The position numbers were made by a program, and so were the translations under genes. 8,024 nucleotides of DNA, taken from positions 1-8,024 of the forward strand of contig CAMWQF010000121.1 of the NCBI GenBank assembly GCA_947176285.1, read 5' to 3'. Shown here in pieces: positions 1-7,212 of this stretch. Numbering within the stretch: position 1 is the first letter of the stretch; each line of letters begins with the position of its first letter. Source of the stretch: an uncultured Porphyromonadaceae bacterium (GTDB lineage Bacteria; Bacteroidota; Bacteroidia; Bacteroidales; Muribaculaceae). The notes under the pieces were generated by a model. The model was not told where the DNA came from. It made no database searches and saw nothing but the letters and a program-made list of their open reading frames with translations.

Positions 1-53
1 TTATGTGATTATTTACAAAAAAATTCTTACTTCCTATTTTATGAGATGGGACA

Positions 54-1073
54 TTACTTCAAAGATGTCTGCCATCTCCATGCATTTGCCAAAGTTTCTT
101 CTACAGGAATTTCGGCCTTCCAACCGAGCACATTGTTTGCCTTGTCGGGAATAGCCCAGATCTTTTCAATGTCTCCTTCACGCCTTGCCCCAATCTTGTG
201 AGGTATAGGCACTCCGGTTGCTTTTTCAAATGCATTGATCAGTTCAAGCACAGATACTCCGCGTCCGGTGCCAAGATTGAAGATCTCGATGCTGTCGGTG
301 TCTTCGCCGTCGAGCATTCTTTTCATTGCCACTACGTGAGCCTTTGCCAGGTCTACTACATCAATGTAGTCGCGGATGCAACTTCCGTCAGGTGTGTTAT
401 AATCATCTCCAAACACTGTCAGTTCCTTGCGGATTCCTGCGGCTGTTTGTGTCAGATATGGCACAAGATTTTGCGGCACTCCTAATGGCAACTCTCCGAT
501 CTTTGCACTTGGATGTGCCCCTATCGGGTTGAAGTAGCGTAGGATTATGCTCTTAACAGGTGCTCCACTATGGATATAGTCAGTGATTATCTCTTCTGAA
601 ATTTGCTTTGTGTTTCCGTAAGGTGATGTTGCAGGCTTAATTGGCGCTGTCTCATCTATCGGATTAACGTCAGGCTCTCCATATACGGTGCAACTGCTTG
701 AGAATACAATTCCTTTTACTCCATATTGCGGCATGCACTCAAGAAGATTGATAAGAGTATTGAGATTATTGCGATAATACAGAAGCGGTTTCTGAACGCT
801 CTCTCCTACTGCCTTTGACGCAGCGAAGTTGATGATTCCTTTTATGCCGGGATTCTGCTCAAAAAGTTTCTTCAGGGTCTCAATATCTGTGCAATCACCT
901 TCTACAAATACCGGTGCAATTCCGGTAATAGCCTCTATCCCTTTCAGAACTTCTCTATTAGAGTTGGAAAGGTTGTCGATAATAACGACTTCATATCCTG
1001 CTTGCTGAAGTTCTACCACGGTATGGCTGCCGATATACCCGGTGCCACCGGTTACCAATATCTTTGTTGCCAT
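54..1073 (-). CDS. galE: UDP-glucose 4-epimerase
   Basis: Interconverts UDP-glucose and UDP-galactose in the cytoplasm (Leloir pathway), feeding galactose use and envelope polysaccharide synthesis. The 339-residue product matches the usual GalE length. It is an extended short-chain dehydrogenase with an N-terminal Rossmann motif TGGTGYIGSH (residues 8-17) for NAD. The catalytic set is clear: SSSCTVYG with Ser127 and Thr129, then YGNTK with Tyr152 and Lys156, three residues later than E. coli Ser124/Tyr149/Lys153. RYFNPIGAHPS is the usual substrate-binding stretch. Near the C-terminus Ile305 appears to sit at the position of E. coli Tyr299, which limits N-acetylated substrates, so UDP-GlcNAc/GalNAc epimerisation is possible but unproven. 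The start is 3 bases after the stop of the upstream nucleotidyltransferase, implying co-transcription. No terminator is visible in the 53 bases after it. Family identification is very secure. Confidence 0.97.
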   Translation of the reverse strand: MATKILVTGGTGYIGSHTVVELQQAGYEVVIIDNLSNSNREVLKGIEAITGIAPVFVEGDCTDIETLKKLFEQNPGIKGIINFAASKAVGESVQKPLLYYRNNLNTLINLLECMPQYGVKGIVFSSSCTVYGEPDVNPIDETAPIKPATSPYGNTKQISEEIITDYIHSGAPVKSIILRYFNPIGAHPSAKIGELPLGVPQNLVPYLTQTAAGIRKELTVFGDDYNTPDGSCIRDYIDVVDLAKAHVVAMKRMLDGEDTDSIEIFNLGTGRGVSVLELINAFEKATGVPIPHKIGARREGDIEKIWAIPDKANNVLGWKAEIPVEETLANAWRWQTSLK

Positions 1074-1076
1074 TGC

Positions 1077-1982
1077 TTACTTTGAGAATAATGGTGATGG
1101 ATATACTCCCGCATCAACAAGAGCTTTAAACTGATCTACGGTTGCCTGGCGATCTGCGGCAAATGTCACGCCAAACCATTTTGAAGGAGTCTGAACTACT
1201 TTCAAAGTTGCTTCGCCATTCTGGATAAGGTCGTTGACCACAGTCGGTATGTAGAACTCTGATTTCAACTCATTCCCATGCTCCTGAAGGAATTTCACAA
1301 AAGCCTTTTCGCTATATCCGAAATAGTCCGGTGTGAATCCCCACATATTCATGCTCACGCTGCTTCCTGCAGGGAATGGTTTTTCCACTTCATCTTCGAT
1401 GTGGATCAGACCATCACCTTTGCGCTGGATGCCATGGCATTCTTTTACTCCGGTGAGATATCCATCTTCATTCACTTCGCAAAGACCTCTGCTCACACCT
1501 CCATTTTCGCTTAGTGTGTTTTCAATCTTAAAGCCGATCATACAGTACTCTCCTGTCTTTCCTTCAAGATCTTTGAGAGTTTCGGCAGCGAGTTTGAAAC
1601 TTTCAGGACCATAGTAATCGTCAGCGTTGATGACTACAAATGGTTCTTTGATCACATCCTTAGCCATAAGCACTGCATGGTTGGTGCCCCATGGTTTCTG
1701 ACGCCCTTCAGGTACGCTGAAACCTTCCGGAAGGTCATGGATGTCTTGGAACACAACTTCTACGGGAACGTGACCTTCATATTTTGAGATCACCTTGTCG
1801 CGGAAGTCTTGTTCGAAGTCATGGCGAATCACAAATACGATCTTGCCAAATCCGGCACGAAGAGCATCATATACGCTATAGTCCATGATAGTTTCTCCTG
1901 ATGGTCCGAGAGAATCAAGCTGCTTCAAGCCACCATAGCGGCTGCCCATTCCTGCAGCAAGAATAAACAATGTTGGTTTCAT
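1077..1982 (-). CDS. Sugar-phosphate nucleotidyltransferase family protein (NTP_transferase fold)
   Basis: A 301-residue nucleotidyltransferase that should couple an NTP to a sugar phosphate or similar small phosphate, giving an activated sugar nucleotide and pyrophosphate. The N-terminus has the family signature AAGMGSRYGGLKQ (residues 9-21), with the glycine-rich nucleotide loop, Arg15 and Lys20. KPWGTNHAV (96-104) fits the nucleotide/base-binding segment, and VINADDYYG (117-125) carries the metal-binding acidic residues. There is no obvious left-handed beta-helix acyltransferase or CBS extension, so this is a stand-alone enzyme. The exact nucleotide and sugar cannot be read from sequence. 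The adjacent galE, 3 bases downstream, suggests a role in nucleotide-sugar supply. It starts 27 bases after holB. The chosen ATG directly precedes the conserved beta strand, and the upstream gap is A/T-rich with no clear Shine-Dalgarno site. Confidence 0.88.
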   Translation of the reverse strand: MKPTLFILAAGMGSRYGGLKQLDSLGPSGETIMDYSVYDALRAGFGKIVFVIRHDFEQDFRDKVISKYEGHVPVEVVFQDIHDLPEGFSVPEGRQKPWGTNHAVLMAKDVIKEPFVVINADDYYGPESFKLAAETLKDLEGKTGEYCMIGFKIENTLSENGGVSRGLCEVNEDGYLTGVKECHGIQRKGDGLIHIEDEVEKPFPAGSSVSMNMWGFTPDYFGYSEKAFVKFLQEHGNELKSEFYIPTVVNDLIQNGEATLKVVQTPSKWFGVTFAADRQATVDQFKALVDAGVYPSPLFSK

Positions 1983-2009
1983 TTTTATAAGTTTATTTAG
2001 GTATATTTA

Positions 2010-3122
2010 TTATTTTCTTAATAGCATCATGATCTTGAGCATAAAGTCAAACATGACAAGACGTCCGTTCCCATTCCTTAAGACATCATCATGCGCCCTT
2101 TGAATTTCAGACATTATCCGCTCTACATTTCTGTTGTTGATGAAAGGTGAAAATTTGACACTGAAGTCAGCTTCTCCACGAGTCATGGCATTCAACTGAG
2201 GCACTTTCAGATTATTGATGAAGCTTTCGCGGGTCATTCTCGCACAGTATGCGAGATATCTGGCTGTCTTCTCTCTTCCAAATGCTGCTATGACATCGCT
2301 AAGCATCCTTATGCTTGCTGCATTTTGTGCATAACACAGTCGCATCATCTGGATGAAATATCCGGAAAACTCTTTCATCTCTCCCCCTTCGCCAGCCATA
2401 TCATAGGCTTTTATCATGTTCCCCTCGGAAAGTGCTGCAATTTCTTGGGCCTCAGGATATGCCATCCCTTCAGAAGTTAGAATCTTGCAGACTTCATCGT
2501 CGGTCAATGGCTTCATGTTAAATCTTTGGGTACGCGAGAAGATTGTAGGAAGGAGTTGTCCCGGAGCATTGCTAACAAGTATGAATAGCGTGTCGGGATA
2601 CGGCTCCTCAAGCAACTTCAGCAAAGCATTTGCGCATTCCGGCTGCATCTTTTCAGGCATCCAAATGATATAGGTCTTATATCGGTAAGCAAAACTTGAC
2701 AGAACCGCGGTCCTTGAAATTTCATTTGCATCATTCCTATATATTACGGGGACAGTATTACCCGCATCTATAGCCCTAGCCCACTCTTCTTTTGGCATAA
2801 AGGAGTGTTTGTCGATAAATTCATTCCATTGCGGAAGAAACATATCCGTCGACTTTTGTTTTGCTCCGGTCCTTGGGAATATGAAATGGACGTCCGGGTT
2901 ATTGTGATGCTCGTTTTGAAGACATGCAGGACATTTTCCACAACTGTCGCCATTCTGTCGGTTCATGCAATAGAGATAATTGGTGAAAGCTCTTGCCAAT
3001 CTCATCTTCCCTATTCCTTCTTGTCCTCCAAGTAAAATTGCATGCGGGATATGGTCTGAGTCGACAAGTTCTCTCAGTGATTCTATCGTATTGTTATGTC
3101 CTGTTATGTCTGAGAATTTCAT
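2010..3122 (-). CDS. holB: DNA polymerase III delta' subunit (clamp loader)
   Basis: Subunit of the clamp-loader complex that places the beta sliding clamp on primed DNA during chromosome replication. The 370-residue protein is an AAA+ clamp-loader ATPase-like protein. It begins at the conserved opening (DITGHNNTIESL), has a P-loop-like GGQEGIGK (residues 32-39), then a zinc-binding Cys52-X8-Cys61-X2-Cys64-X2-Cys67 cluster as in delta'/gamma/tau subunits. ANALLKLLEEP (164-174) and FSRTQRF (195-201, the SRC-like motif with the trans-acting Arg) follow. The Walker B region (IIWMPEKM) lacks the usual Asp-Glu, fitting delta' better than DnaX, as does the absence of a long C-terminal tail. At 370 residues it is somewhat longer than the E. 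coli protein. It is first in a likely operon with the nucleotidyltransferase and galE and is divergent from the addB-like gene. Confidence 0.93.
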   Translation of the reverse strand: MKFSDITGHNNTIESLRELVDSDHIPHAILLGGQEGIGKMRLARAFTNYLYCMNRQNGDSCGKCPACLQNEHHNNPDVHFIFPRTGAKQKSTDMFLPQWNEFIDKHSFMPKEEWARAIDAGNTVPVIYRNDANEISRTAVLSSFAYRYKTYIIWMPEKMQPECANALLKLLEEPYPDTLFILVSNAPGQLLPTIFSRTQRFNMKPLTDDEVCKILTSEGMAYPEAQEIAALSEGNMIKAYDMAGEGGEMKEFSGYFIQMMRLCYAQNAASIRMLSDVIAAFGREKTARYLAYCARMTRESFINNLKVPQLNAMTRGEADFSVKFSPFINNRNVERIMSEIQRAHDDVLRNGNGRLVMFDFMLKIMMLLRK

Positions 3123-3141
3123 TCCTAATCAATTGTAATTG

Positions 3142-3172
3142 CAAATTTACAAAAAAAATAAGGCTGAACCAA
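3142..3172 (-). promoter_or_regulatory. Predicted holB operon promoter (Bacteroidota type)
   Basis: On the minus strand the -7 element reads TAAATTTG (plus coordinates 3142-3149), an exact match to TAnnTTTG. A -33 TTG lies at 3170-3172, leaving 20 bases between the two, within the usual 19-21. The start of transcription would fall near 3135, giving a leader of about 13 bases before the holB ATG. This is a motif match only; no transcript data are available. Confidence 0.6.
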
Positions 3173-3182
3173 ATTTTTTTAT

Positions 3183-3190
3183 TAAGTTTG
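3183..3190 (+). promoter_or_regulatory. Predicted -7 element for the addB-like gene
   Basis: TAAGTTTG matches the Bacteroidota -7 consensus TAnnTTTG, followed by CA as in the rplY promoter. The expected -33 TTG is not present 19-21 bases upstream (the region reads AAGGCTGAACC), so the promoter would be weaker or activator-dependent. Predicted transcription starts near 3196-3197, leaving only about 13 bases before the ATG. It sits back to back with the holB promoter. Confidence 0.45.
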
Positions 3191-3209
3191 CATAAAAAAA
3201 GACTATACG

Positions 3210-6200
3210 ATGGCTATTCCATTTCTTGAGTCGGTGGCTCGCGCATATCTTGAGCATTATAAAGATCTATCGTCTACTTTGTTTGTGTTTCCAAACAGAC
3301 GTGCCGGCACATTCTTCCTGAATAATCTCAAATTTCTGCAACGTGGCAAATCTGCCTTGCTGCCCCAAGTCTTGACTATGGCTGATTTCGTAGAAAAAGT
3401 TTGTGGGCGTGTAGTAGCGAGCCGTATGGAACTATTGTTTATCCTATATCGTGCTTACATATCTCTACAAAAGCGTGAAGGAAACCCTGACATTCAAGAT
3501 TTCGACCGTTTCCGCCGATGGGGGGAAACTGCCCTTTCTGATTTCAACGAAGTGGATATGCACGATGTGAATCCTGATGAAATCTTCAAGAATGTAAAGG
3601 ATATAAAGGAAATAAACTCTAATTTCCTTACCGAGGAACAATTGAAGGTGATGGAGGAGTTTTTCGGTCAAGTTTACGATCCTGAAAATATTGCCACTAA
3701 ATTTTGGAAAAATTTCAATGATAATAAGGATGATGAACTTCACCGGAAGTTTATTCCTATTTGGCAGATGATGGCTCCGCTTTATCATTCGTTTAATGAT
3801 AGTTTGGAATCACTTGATCTTATATCTTCAGGTGGTGCTTATCGTATGGCGGCGGATATACTCGAAAAAGAAATACCGGATTCTATTGATGCCGATAAGA
3901 TTGTTTTTGTAGGGTTCAATGCTTTGACTCATTCTGAAAGAAGAATATTTGATGCACTCTCTTCATATACTGTAAATGACGAATCTGAACCCTATGCTGA
4001 TTTTTTATGGGATATCGTCGGCCCTGTGATCAATGACAGTAGTTCTGCTGCCGGACGATATGTGAAATACGGATGTAAAAACTGGCCCTCTCCGCTATGG
4101 ACTGCCCGCTATCTTGAGGCATCAGAAGTGAGTGATATGCCTGATAGCATTAATGTTATTGCTGTTCCGTCTAATTCTTTACAGGCTAAAGCTGTAGGCA
4201 AAGTGCTTGAAGACATAAGTGCGCGTGTTGCTTCTCACGATTTCAAGAATGCAAAAGTGGCAGTGGTGCTTCCTGATGAGGCTCTCCTGATTCCGATGCT
4301 CTATTCTCTTCCGGATTGCGTGGAAGATGTCAATCTTACTATGGGGTATCCTATGAAACTATCGAGTGTTTCAACATTCGTCACACTCATTAAGCGCCTT
4401 CAAGGAAGCCGACGCAAATCCGGTCAATCTATAGGTTATTATTTTAAGGATTTTGAGTCACTCCTATCCCATCCATTCAGCCACGCTCTTTTCGGCAAAG
4501 ATGTGACAAAGGTGAAAGACTGGATAAAGCATCATCATCATGCCATTATCGACATGAGGGAACTCCAAAAGGTATCTTTGCCCATGTCTCAACTTCTGAT
4601 TCCACTCCCGGATGATGCCTCATCTCAGATGGTAGTGGAATGGCTTGATAGAATTTTGAAAGCGGCTTCTGACAGCATCGGAAATTCAGAGACGAAACTT
4701 CTCAAAAAAAGTGTGGATGTTGCCAACATAGACTATTACCGTTCAATTCTCCGACAACTGCTTGATGTTGCGACTGAATATGAGATTTCTATGCAATGGT
4801 TCACTTTCATGGCATTAGCAGACAGGATGCTTGCAGCCGAGAGTGTGAATTTTGAAGGTCAACCGTTGAAAGGACTCCAGGTGATGGGTATGCTTGAGAC
4901 TCGAGCACTTGATTTCGAACGCATTGTGATTCCTTCTCTAAATGAAAGGATTCTTCCGGCTCGTCGCAGAGTTCGCACTTTTATTTCCGACTCTTTGCGT
5001 AAGGCTTATGCACTGCCTCCGGTGAATTATTCGGAATCAATATTTGCCTACTATTTCTTCAGAATGATTGCCCGGGCTAAGGAAGTGGTGCTTTTATATG
5101 ATTCCAGATCTTCCGAAGGGGCTCGAAGTGGCGATGTCTCTCGTTATATATTGCAGTTGCAATATCTATACGCTAAAGAAAAAATAAAGTTTGAATCTTG
5201 GTCATTCAATATCTCTAAGTCTGACCTGAAACCATATCCAATTGCAAAGACTCCTGAGATAATGGATTTGCTATCGGCATTCTCAGACCCCGGTGATCAA
5301 GGAAGGAATCTTTCGGCCACTGCCCTGACAAGGTATGCAGATTGCCAAATTCGTTTTTATTTCGAACATCTATTGCGTATTCACACCGATGAAGTGTCGG
5401 TGGATTATATTGATGCGATCACTCAAGGAAATATCCTCCATTTCGTGATGCAAAATATTTATCTTCCTATAGAAAAGCAATCCAGATATCTTGCTTCTCC
5501 TGAATTGATAACGCCGGAACTGATCAAATTGAAGAAAAACACTAAGGAAATTGATCGTCTTATTCGCATGGGTATCAATAAACTGCATTTCCATCGCCCG
5601 GATGATCAACTTGATACAGACTTGCGTGGATCAGTGGTCTTTGTTGCAAAGATTTTGCGGGGACAGGTTCTTAAGATTCTTGATTTTGATCTTGATCAGG
5701 CTCCTTTCCTCTTATATGGTGTGGAGATTGATGGAAATGTGAGTCTTGAGATTCCATCCGGTCGTCTTATCAACATGAGGTTTGCCATCGACCGTCTTGA
5801 CAAGGTGAAGGTGGTTGAAGATTCTAATATTAATGAGCGGCTGAGGGTTGTAGACTATAAGACCGGTTCTGTTCATGTTGAGGCGGAGTCAATGGAAAGC
5901 GTTTTTTCAGGTGATCTTAAGGGAAGAAACCTACTTCAGCTTTGGCTCTATGCGAATCTTTTTGATGCTCTGCCCGACAAAAACTTAGATAAAGATGCGC
6001 CTCGCCCTGTGCTTAGACTTTTTGGAGATGATGTGAATCTGCCCCATCAACCGATGGTGCTTGAACTATATGACATTAATTATTTAAAGAAAGGGCAGCA
6101 CACTTATCCAAAGATAGACAAGGCGGCACAAGTGGTTCATGCTTTTCAAAATGAAGAATTCCTGCGAAACTTAGAGCAAACCCTGCTCAATCTATTCGAT

Positions 6201-6278
6201 CCGGAAGAGCCATTCATGCCAACCCAAAACCTAACTTCTTGTTCTTATTGCCAATTCAAAACTATATGTTGGCACTAA
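3210..6278 (+). CDS. addB: AddB-like PD-(D/E)XK nuclease/inactivated-helicase subunit
   Basis: Likely the AddB-type partner of an AddAB helicase-nuclease that resects double-strand breaks for RecA loading. The 1022-residue protein has a long N-terminal inactivated-helicase-like part beginning with FVFPNRRAG, where AddB of Firmicutes would carry a Walker A loop; no GxGK(S/T) is visible. The C-terminal third is a RecB-family nuclease: Cys712 in YADCQIRFYF, His744 in GNILHFV, Asp861 in AIDRLD, VVDYKTG with Asp882 and Lys884, then a QLWLYA helix. The protein ends with Cys1011-X2-Cys1014-X5-Cys1020, which with Cys712 reproduces the four-cysteine 4Fe-4S staple of AddB. The ATG is well placed because the family homology starts immediately (PFLE...). 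It is monocistronic here: divergent from holB, with a 261-base gap and a new promoter before rplY. No addA is in the window. The nuclease family is certain; the AddB role is inferred from domain order. Confidence 0.85.
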   Translation: MAIPFLESVARAYLEHYKDLSSTLFVFPNRRAGTFFLNNLKFLQRGKSALLPQVLTMADFVEKVCGRVVASRMELLFILYRAYISLQKREGNPDIQDFDRFRRWGETALSDFNEVDMHDVNPDEIFKNVKDIKEINSNFLTEEQLKVMEEFFGQVYDPENIATKFWKNFNDNKDDELHRKFIPIWQMMAPLYHSFNDSLESLDLISSGGAYRMAADILEKEIPDSIDADKIVFVGFNALTHSERRIFDALSSYTVNDESEPYADFLWDIVGPVINDSSSAAGRYVKYGCKNWPSPLWTARYLEASEVSDMPDSINVIAVPSNSLQAKAVGKVLEDISARVASHDFKNAKVAVVLPDEALLIPMLYSLPDCVEDVNLTMGYPMKLSSVSTFVTLIKRLQGSRRKSGQSIGYYFKDFESLLSHPFSHALFGKDVTKVKDWIKHHHHAIIDMRELQKVSLPMSQLLIPLPDDASSQMVVEWLDRILKAASDSIGNSETKLLKKSVDVANIDYYRSILRQLLDVATEYEISMQWFTFMALADRMLAAESVNFEGQPLKGLQVMGMLETRALDFERIVIPSLNERILPARRRVRTFISDSLRKAYALPPVNYSESIFAYYFFRMIARAKEVVLLYDSRSSEGARSGDVSRYILQLQYLYAKEKIKFESWSFNISKSDLKPYPIAKTPEIMDLLSAFSDPGDQGRNLSATALTRYADCQIRFYFEHLLRIHTDEVSVDYIDAITQGNILHFVMQNIYLPIEKQSRYLASPELITPELIKLKKNTKEIDRLIRMGINKLHFHRPDDQLDTDLRGSVVFVAKILRGQVLKILDFDLDQAPFLLYGVEIDGNVSLEIPSGRLINMRFAIDRLDKVKVVEDSNINERLRVVDYKTGSVHVEAESMESVFSGDLKGRNLLQLWLYANLFDALPDKNLDKDAPRPVLRLFGDDVNLPHQPMVLELYDINYLKKGQHTYPKIDKAAQVVHAFQNEEFLRNLEQTLLNLFDPEEPFMPTQNLTSCSYCQFKTICWH

Positions 6279-6394
6279 TCACCCGCGAGAAGCAAAACAA
6301 TGCTCGAATGCGAAAAAAAGACCTCTCTTAATGCCAATGTTATAGCCTAAATGTGAAAAAATTAGTTTATTCTAAAATAAAGCAATAGTTTTAG
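6279..6394 (+). other. Intergenic stretch after addB, no gene seen
   Basis: These 116 bases between the addB stop and the rplY promoter contain no credible ORF and no GC-rich hairpin with a T-tract, so I see no intrinsic terminator for addB. The only inverted match is a weak CGAG/CTCG pairing (about 6288-6308). Confidence 0.5.
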
Positions 6395-6424
6395 TTGACA
6401 TTCCAATTTTTTTTTGTAACTTTG
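6395..6424 (+). promoter_or_regulatory. Strong predicted rplY promoter
   Basis: The -33 element TTGACA (6395-6400) and the -7 element TAACTTTG (6417-6424) match the Bacteroidota consensus TTG-N19-TAnnTTTG, with exactly 19 bases between TTG and TAAC. A run of nine T (6407-6415) fills most of the spacer. Transcription should start near 6430. The quality of the match fits a highly expressed ribosomal protein gene. Confidence 0.8.
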
Positions 6425-6429
6425 CACTC

Positions 6430-6539
6430 GTAAAGCCCAAAAGCAATAAAGGGCGACCAAAAAGCATCGTGAATGTTTTAGGTCGGACCCACAGTGTGAT
6501 GGGAAATATTCTTAATATTTTTAGTAACACAATCTCAAA
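6430..6539 (+). promoter_or_regulatory. Structured 5' leader of rplY, candidate ribosomal-protein leader
   Basis: About 110 untranslated bases lie between the predicted start of transcription and the rplY ATG, far longer than the roughly 13-base leaders predicted for holB and addB. The leader can fold into four consecutive hairpins: GCCC/GGGC (6435-6438 with 6451-6454), a long stem GACC...GGTC (6455-6458 with 6481-6484) continued by AAAA/TTTT and CAT/ATG around loop CGTGA (6468-6472), CCCA/TGGG (6488-6491 with 6500-6503), and a perfect 7-bp AAATATT/AATATTT stem with a 3-base loop (6504-6520). The CCC at 6488-6490 could instead pair with GGG at 6451-6453, so alternative folds exist. Autoregulation by L25 is an inference. 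No canonical Shine-Dalgarno precedes the ATG (AATCTCAAA). Confidence 0.5.
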
Positions 6540-7187
6540 ATGAAAACATTTCAACTAAAGGCTGAGGCTCGCGAAAACCTTGGCAAGAAGGCTGTAAAGG
6601 CTATCCGCAACGAAGGTAAAATCCCCGCTGTCCTCAATGGTGGCAAACTCGTTGAACTCCCCTACACCGGTACTCTTGAAGCTGGCGAAAAACTCGTTGA
6701 ACTCGACTCAAAGCGCGGTATCATCACTACCGACATCGTTGTTAAGTCTGAAGATGTTCGTAAGCTCATCTACACTCCGGAAATTTTCGAAATCGATCTC
6801 GAACTCAACGGAAAGGTACGCAAGGCTATCATGAAAGACCTCGCTTTCCAACCTGTTAAGGATACAGTTCTTCATATCGATTTCCTCGAAGTATATCCTG
6901 ATAAGCCAATCGTAATGGAAGTTCCGGTTAAGATCGAAGGTCACGCTGAAGGTGTGAAAGCCGGTGGTAAGCTCCAGCTCTCTATGCGTAAGCTTAAAGT
7001 GAAAGCCCTTTATACTGAAATTCCTGAACAACTCGTAGTGAATGTAGACCACCTCGGTCTCGGCAAGTCTCTCGCAGTTGGCGACCTCCACTTTGAAGGT
7101 CTTGAACTGATGAATGCAAAGAACGCTGTTGTCTGCGCTGTTCAGCTTACAAGAGCTGCTCGTGGTGCTGCTGCAAAAGCAGAGTAA
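6540..7187 (+). CDS. rplY: 50S ribosomal protein bL25, CTC (two-domain) form
   Basis: Large-subunit protein that binds 5S rRNA. The 215-residue product is the long L25/CTC form: an N-terminal L25 domain (about 1-117, ending in the typical FQPVKDTVLHIDF at 103-115), then a TL5/CTC beta-rich domain (about 118-203), and a short Ala/Arg-rich tail (RAARGAAAKAE). The usual PAxxYGG motif reads PAVLNGG (residues 29-35), with Asn for Tyr. It is followed by about 25 extra residues (roughly 36-62) compared with E. coli L25 before the LIYTPEIF segment. This stretch contains KLVEL twice, 15 residues apart. Codon use differs from its neighbours, with many CTC leucine codons and repeated GAA and AAG, as expected for high expression. 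It has its own promoter and structured leader and is followed by a strong terminator, then pth 76 bases downstream. Confidence 0.95.
   Translation: MKTFQLKAEARENLGKKAVKAIRNEGKIPAVLNGGKLVELPYTGTLEAGEKLVELDSKRGIITTDIVVKSEDVRKLIYTPEIFEIDLELNGKVRKAIMKDLAFQPVKDTVLHIDFLEVYPDKPIVMEVPVKIEGHAEGVKAGGKLQLSMRKLKVKALYTEIPEQLVVNVDHLGLGKSLAVGDLHFEGLELMNAKNAVVCAVQLTRAARGAAAKAE
6645..6704 (+). repeat. 15-base in-frame direct repeat inside rplY
   Basis: AAACTCGTTGAACTC occurs exactly at 6645-6659 and again at 6690-6704. The offset is 45 bases, or 15 codons, so both copies encode KLVEL (residues 36-40 and 51-55). The rest of the 45-base unit no longer matches well. It could be a remnant of a tandem duplication or a product of strong codon bias on two similar strands. 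Confidence 0.8.
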
Positions 7188-7212
7188 TCGCGAAGCTTTC
7201 AGAAAAAAATCG

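Noticed and set aside
1..53. Terminator or small gene after galE
   Set aside because: The sequence is A/T-rich with an A7 run (17-23) but no stem-loop; nothing coding is supported.
198..532. Two plus-strand open frames opposite galE
   Set aside because: Both lie within the conserved galE coding sequence and their translations look like non-coding peptide (no domain, no start context).
1278..1614. Plus-strand open frames opposite the nucleotidyltransferase
   Set aside because: Antisense shadows of a well-supported gene, with no conserved motif.
2416..3229. Several short frames around and opposite holB, including one reaching into the addB start
   Set aside because: They overlap the conserved holB reading frame or the promoter region and show no family resemblance.
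3465..3788. 107-codon minus-strand open frame inside addB
   Set aside because: Hydrophobic-looking translation is a by-product of the complementary strand; addB is intact across this region.
6288..6308. CGAG/CTCG inverted match after addB as a terminator
   Set aside because: Only four pairs around a 13-base loop and no T-tract.
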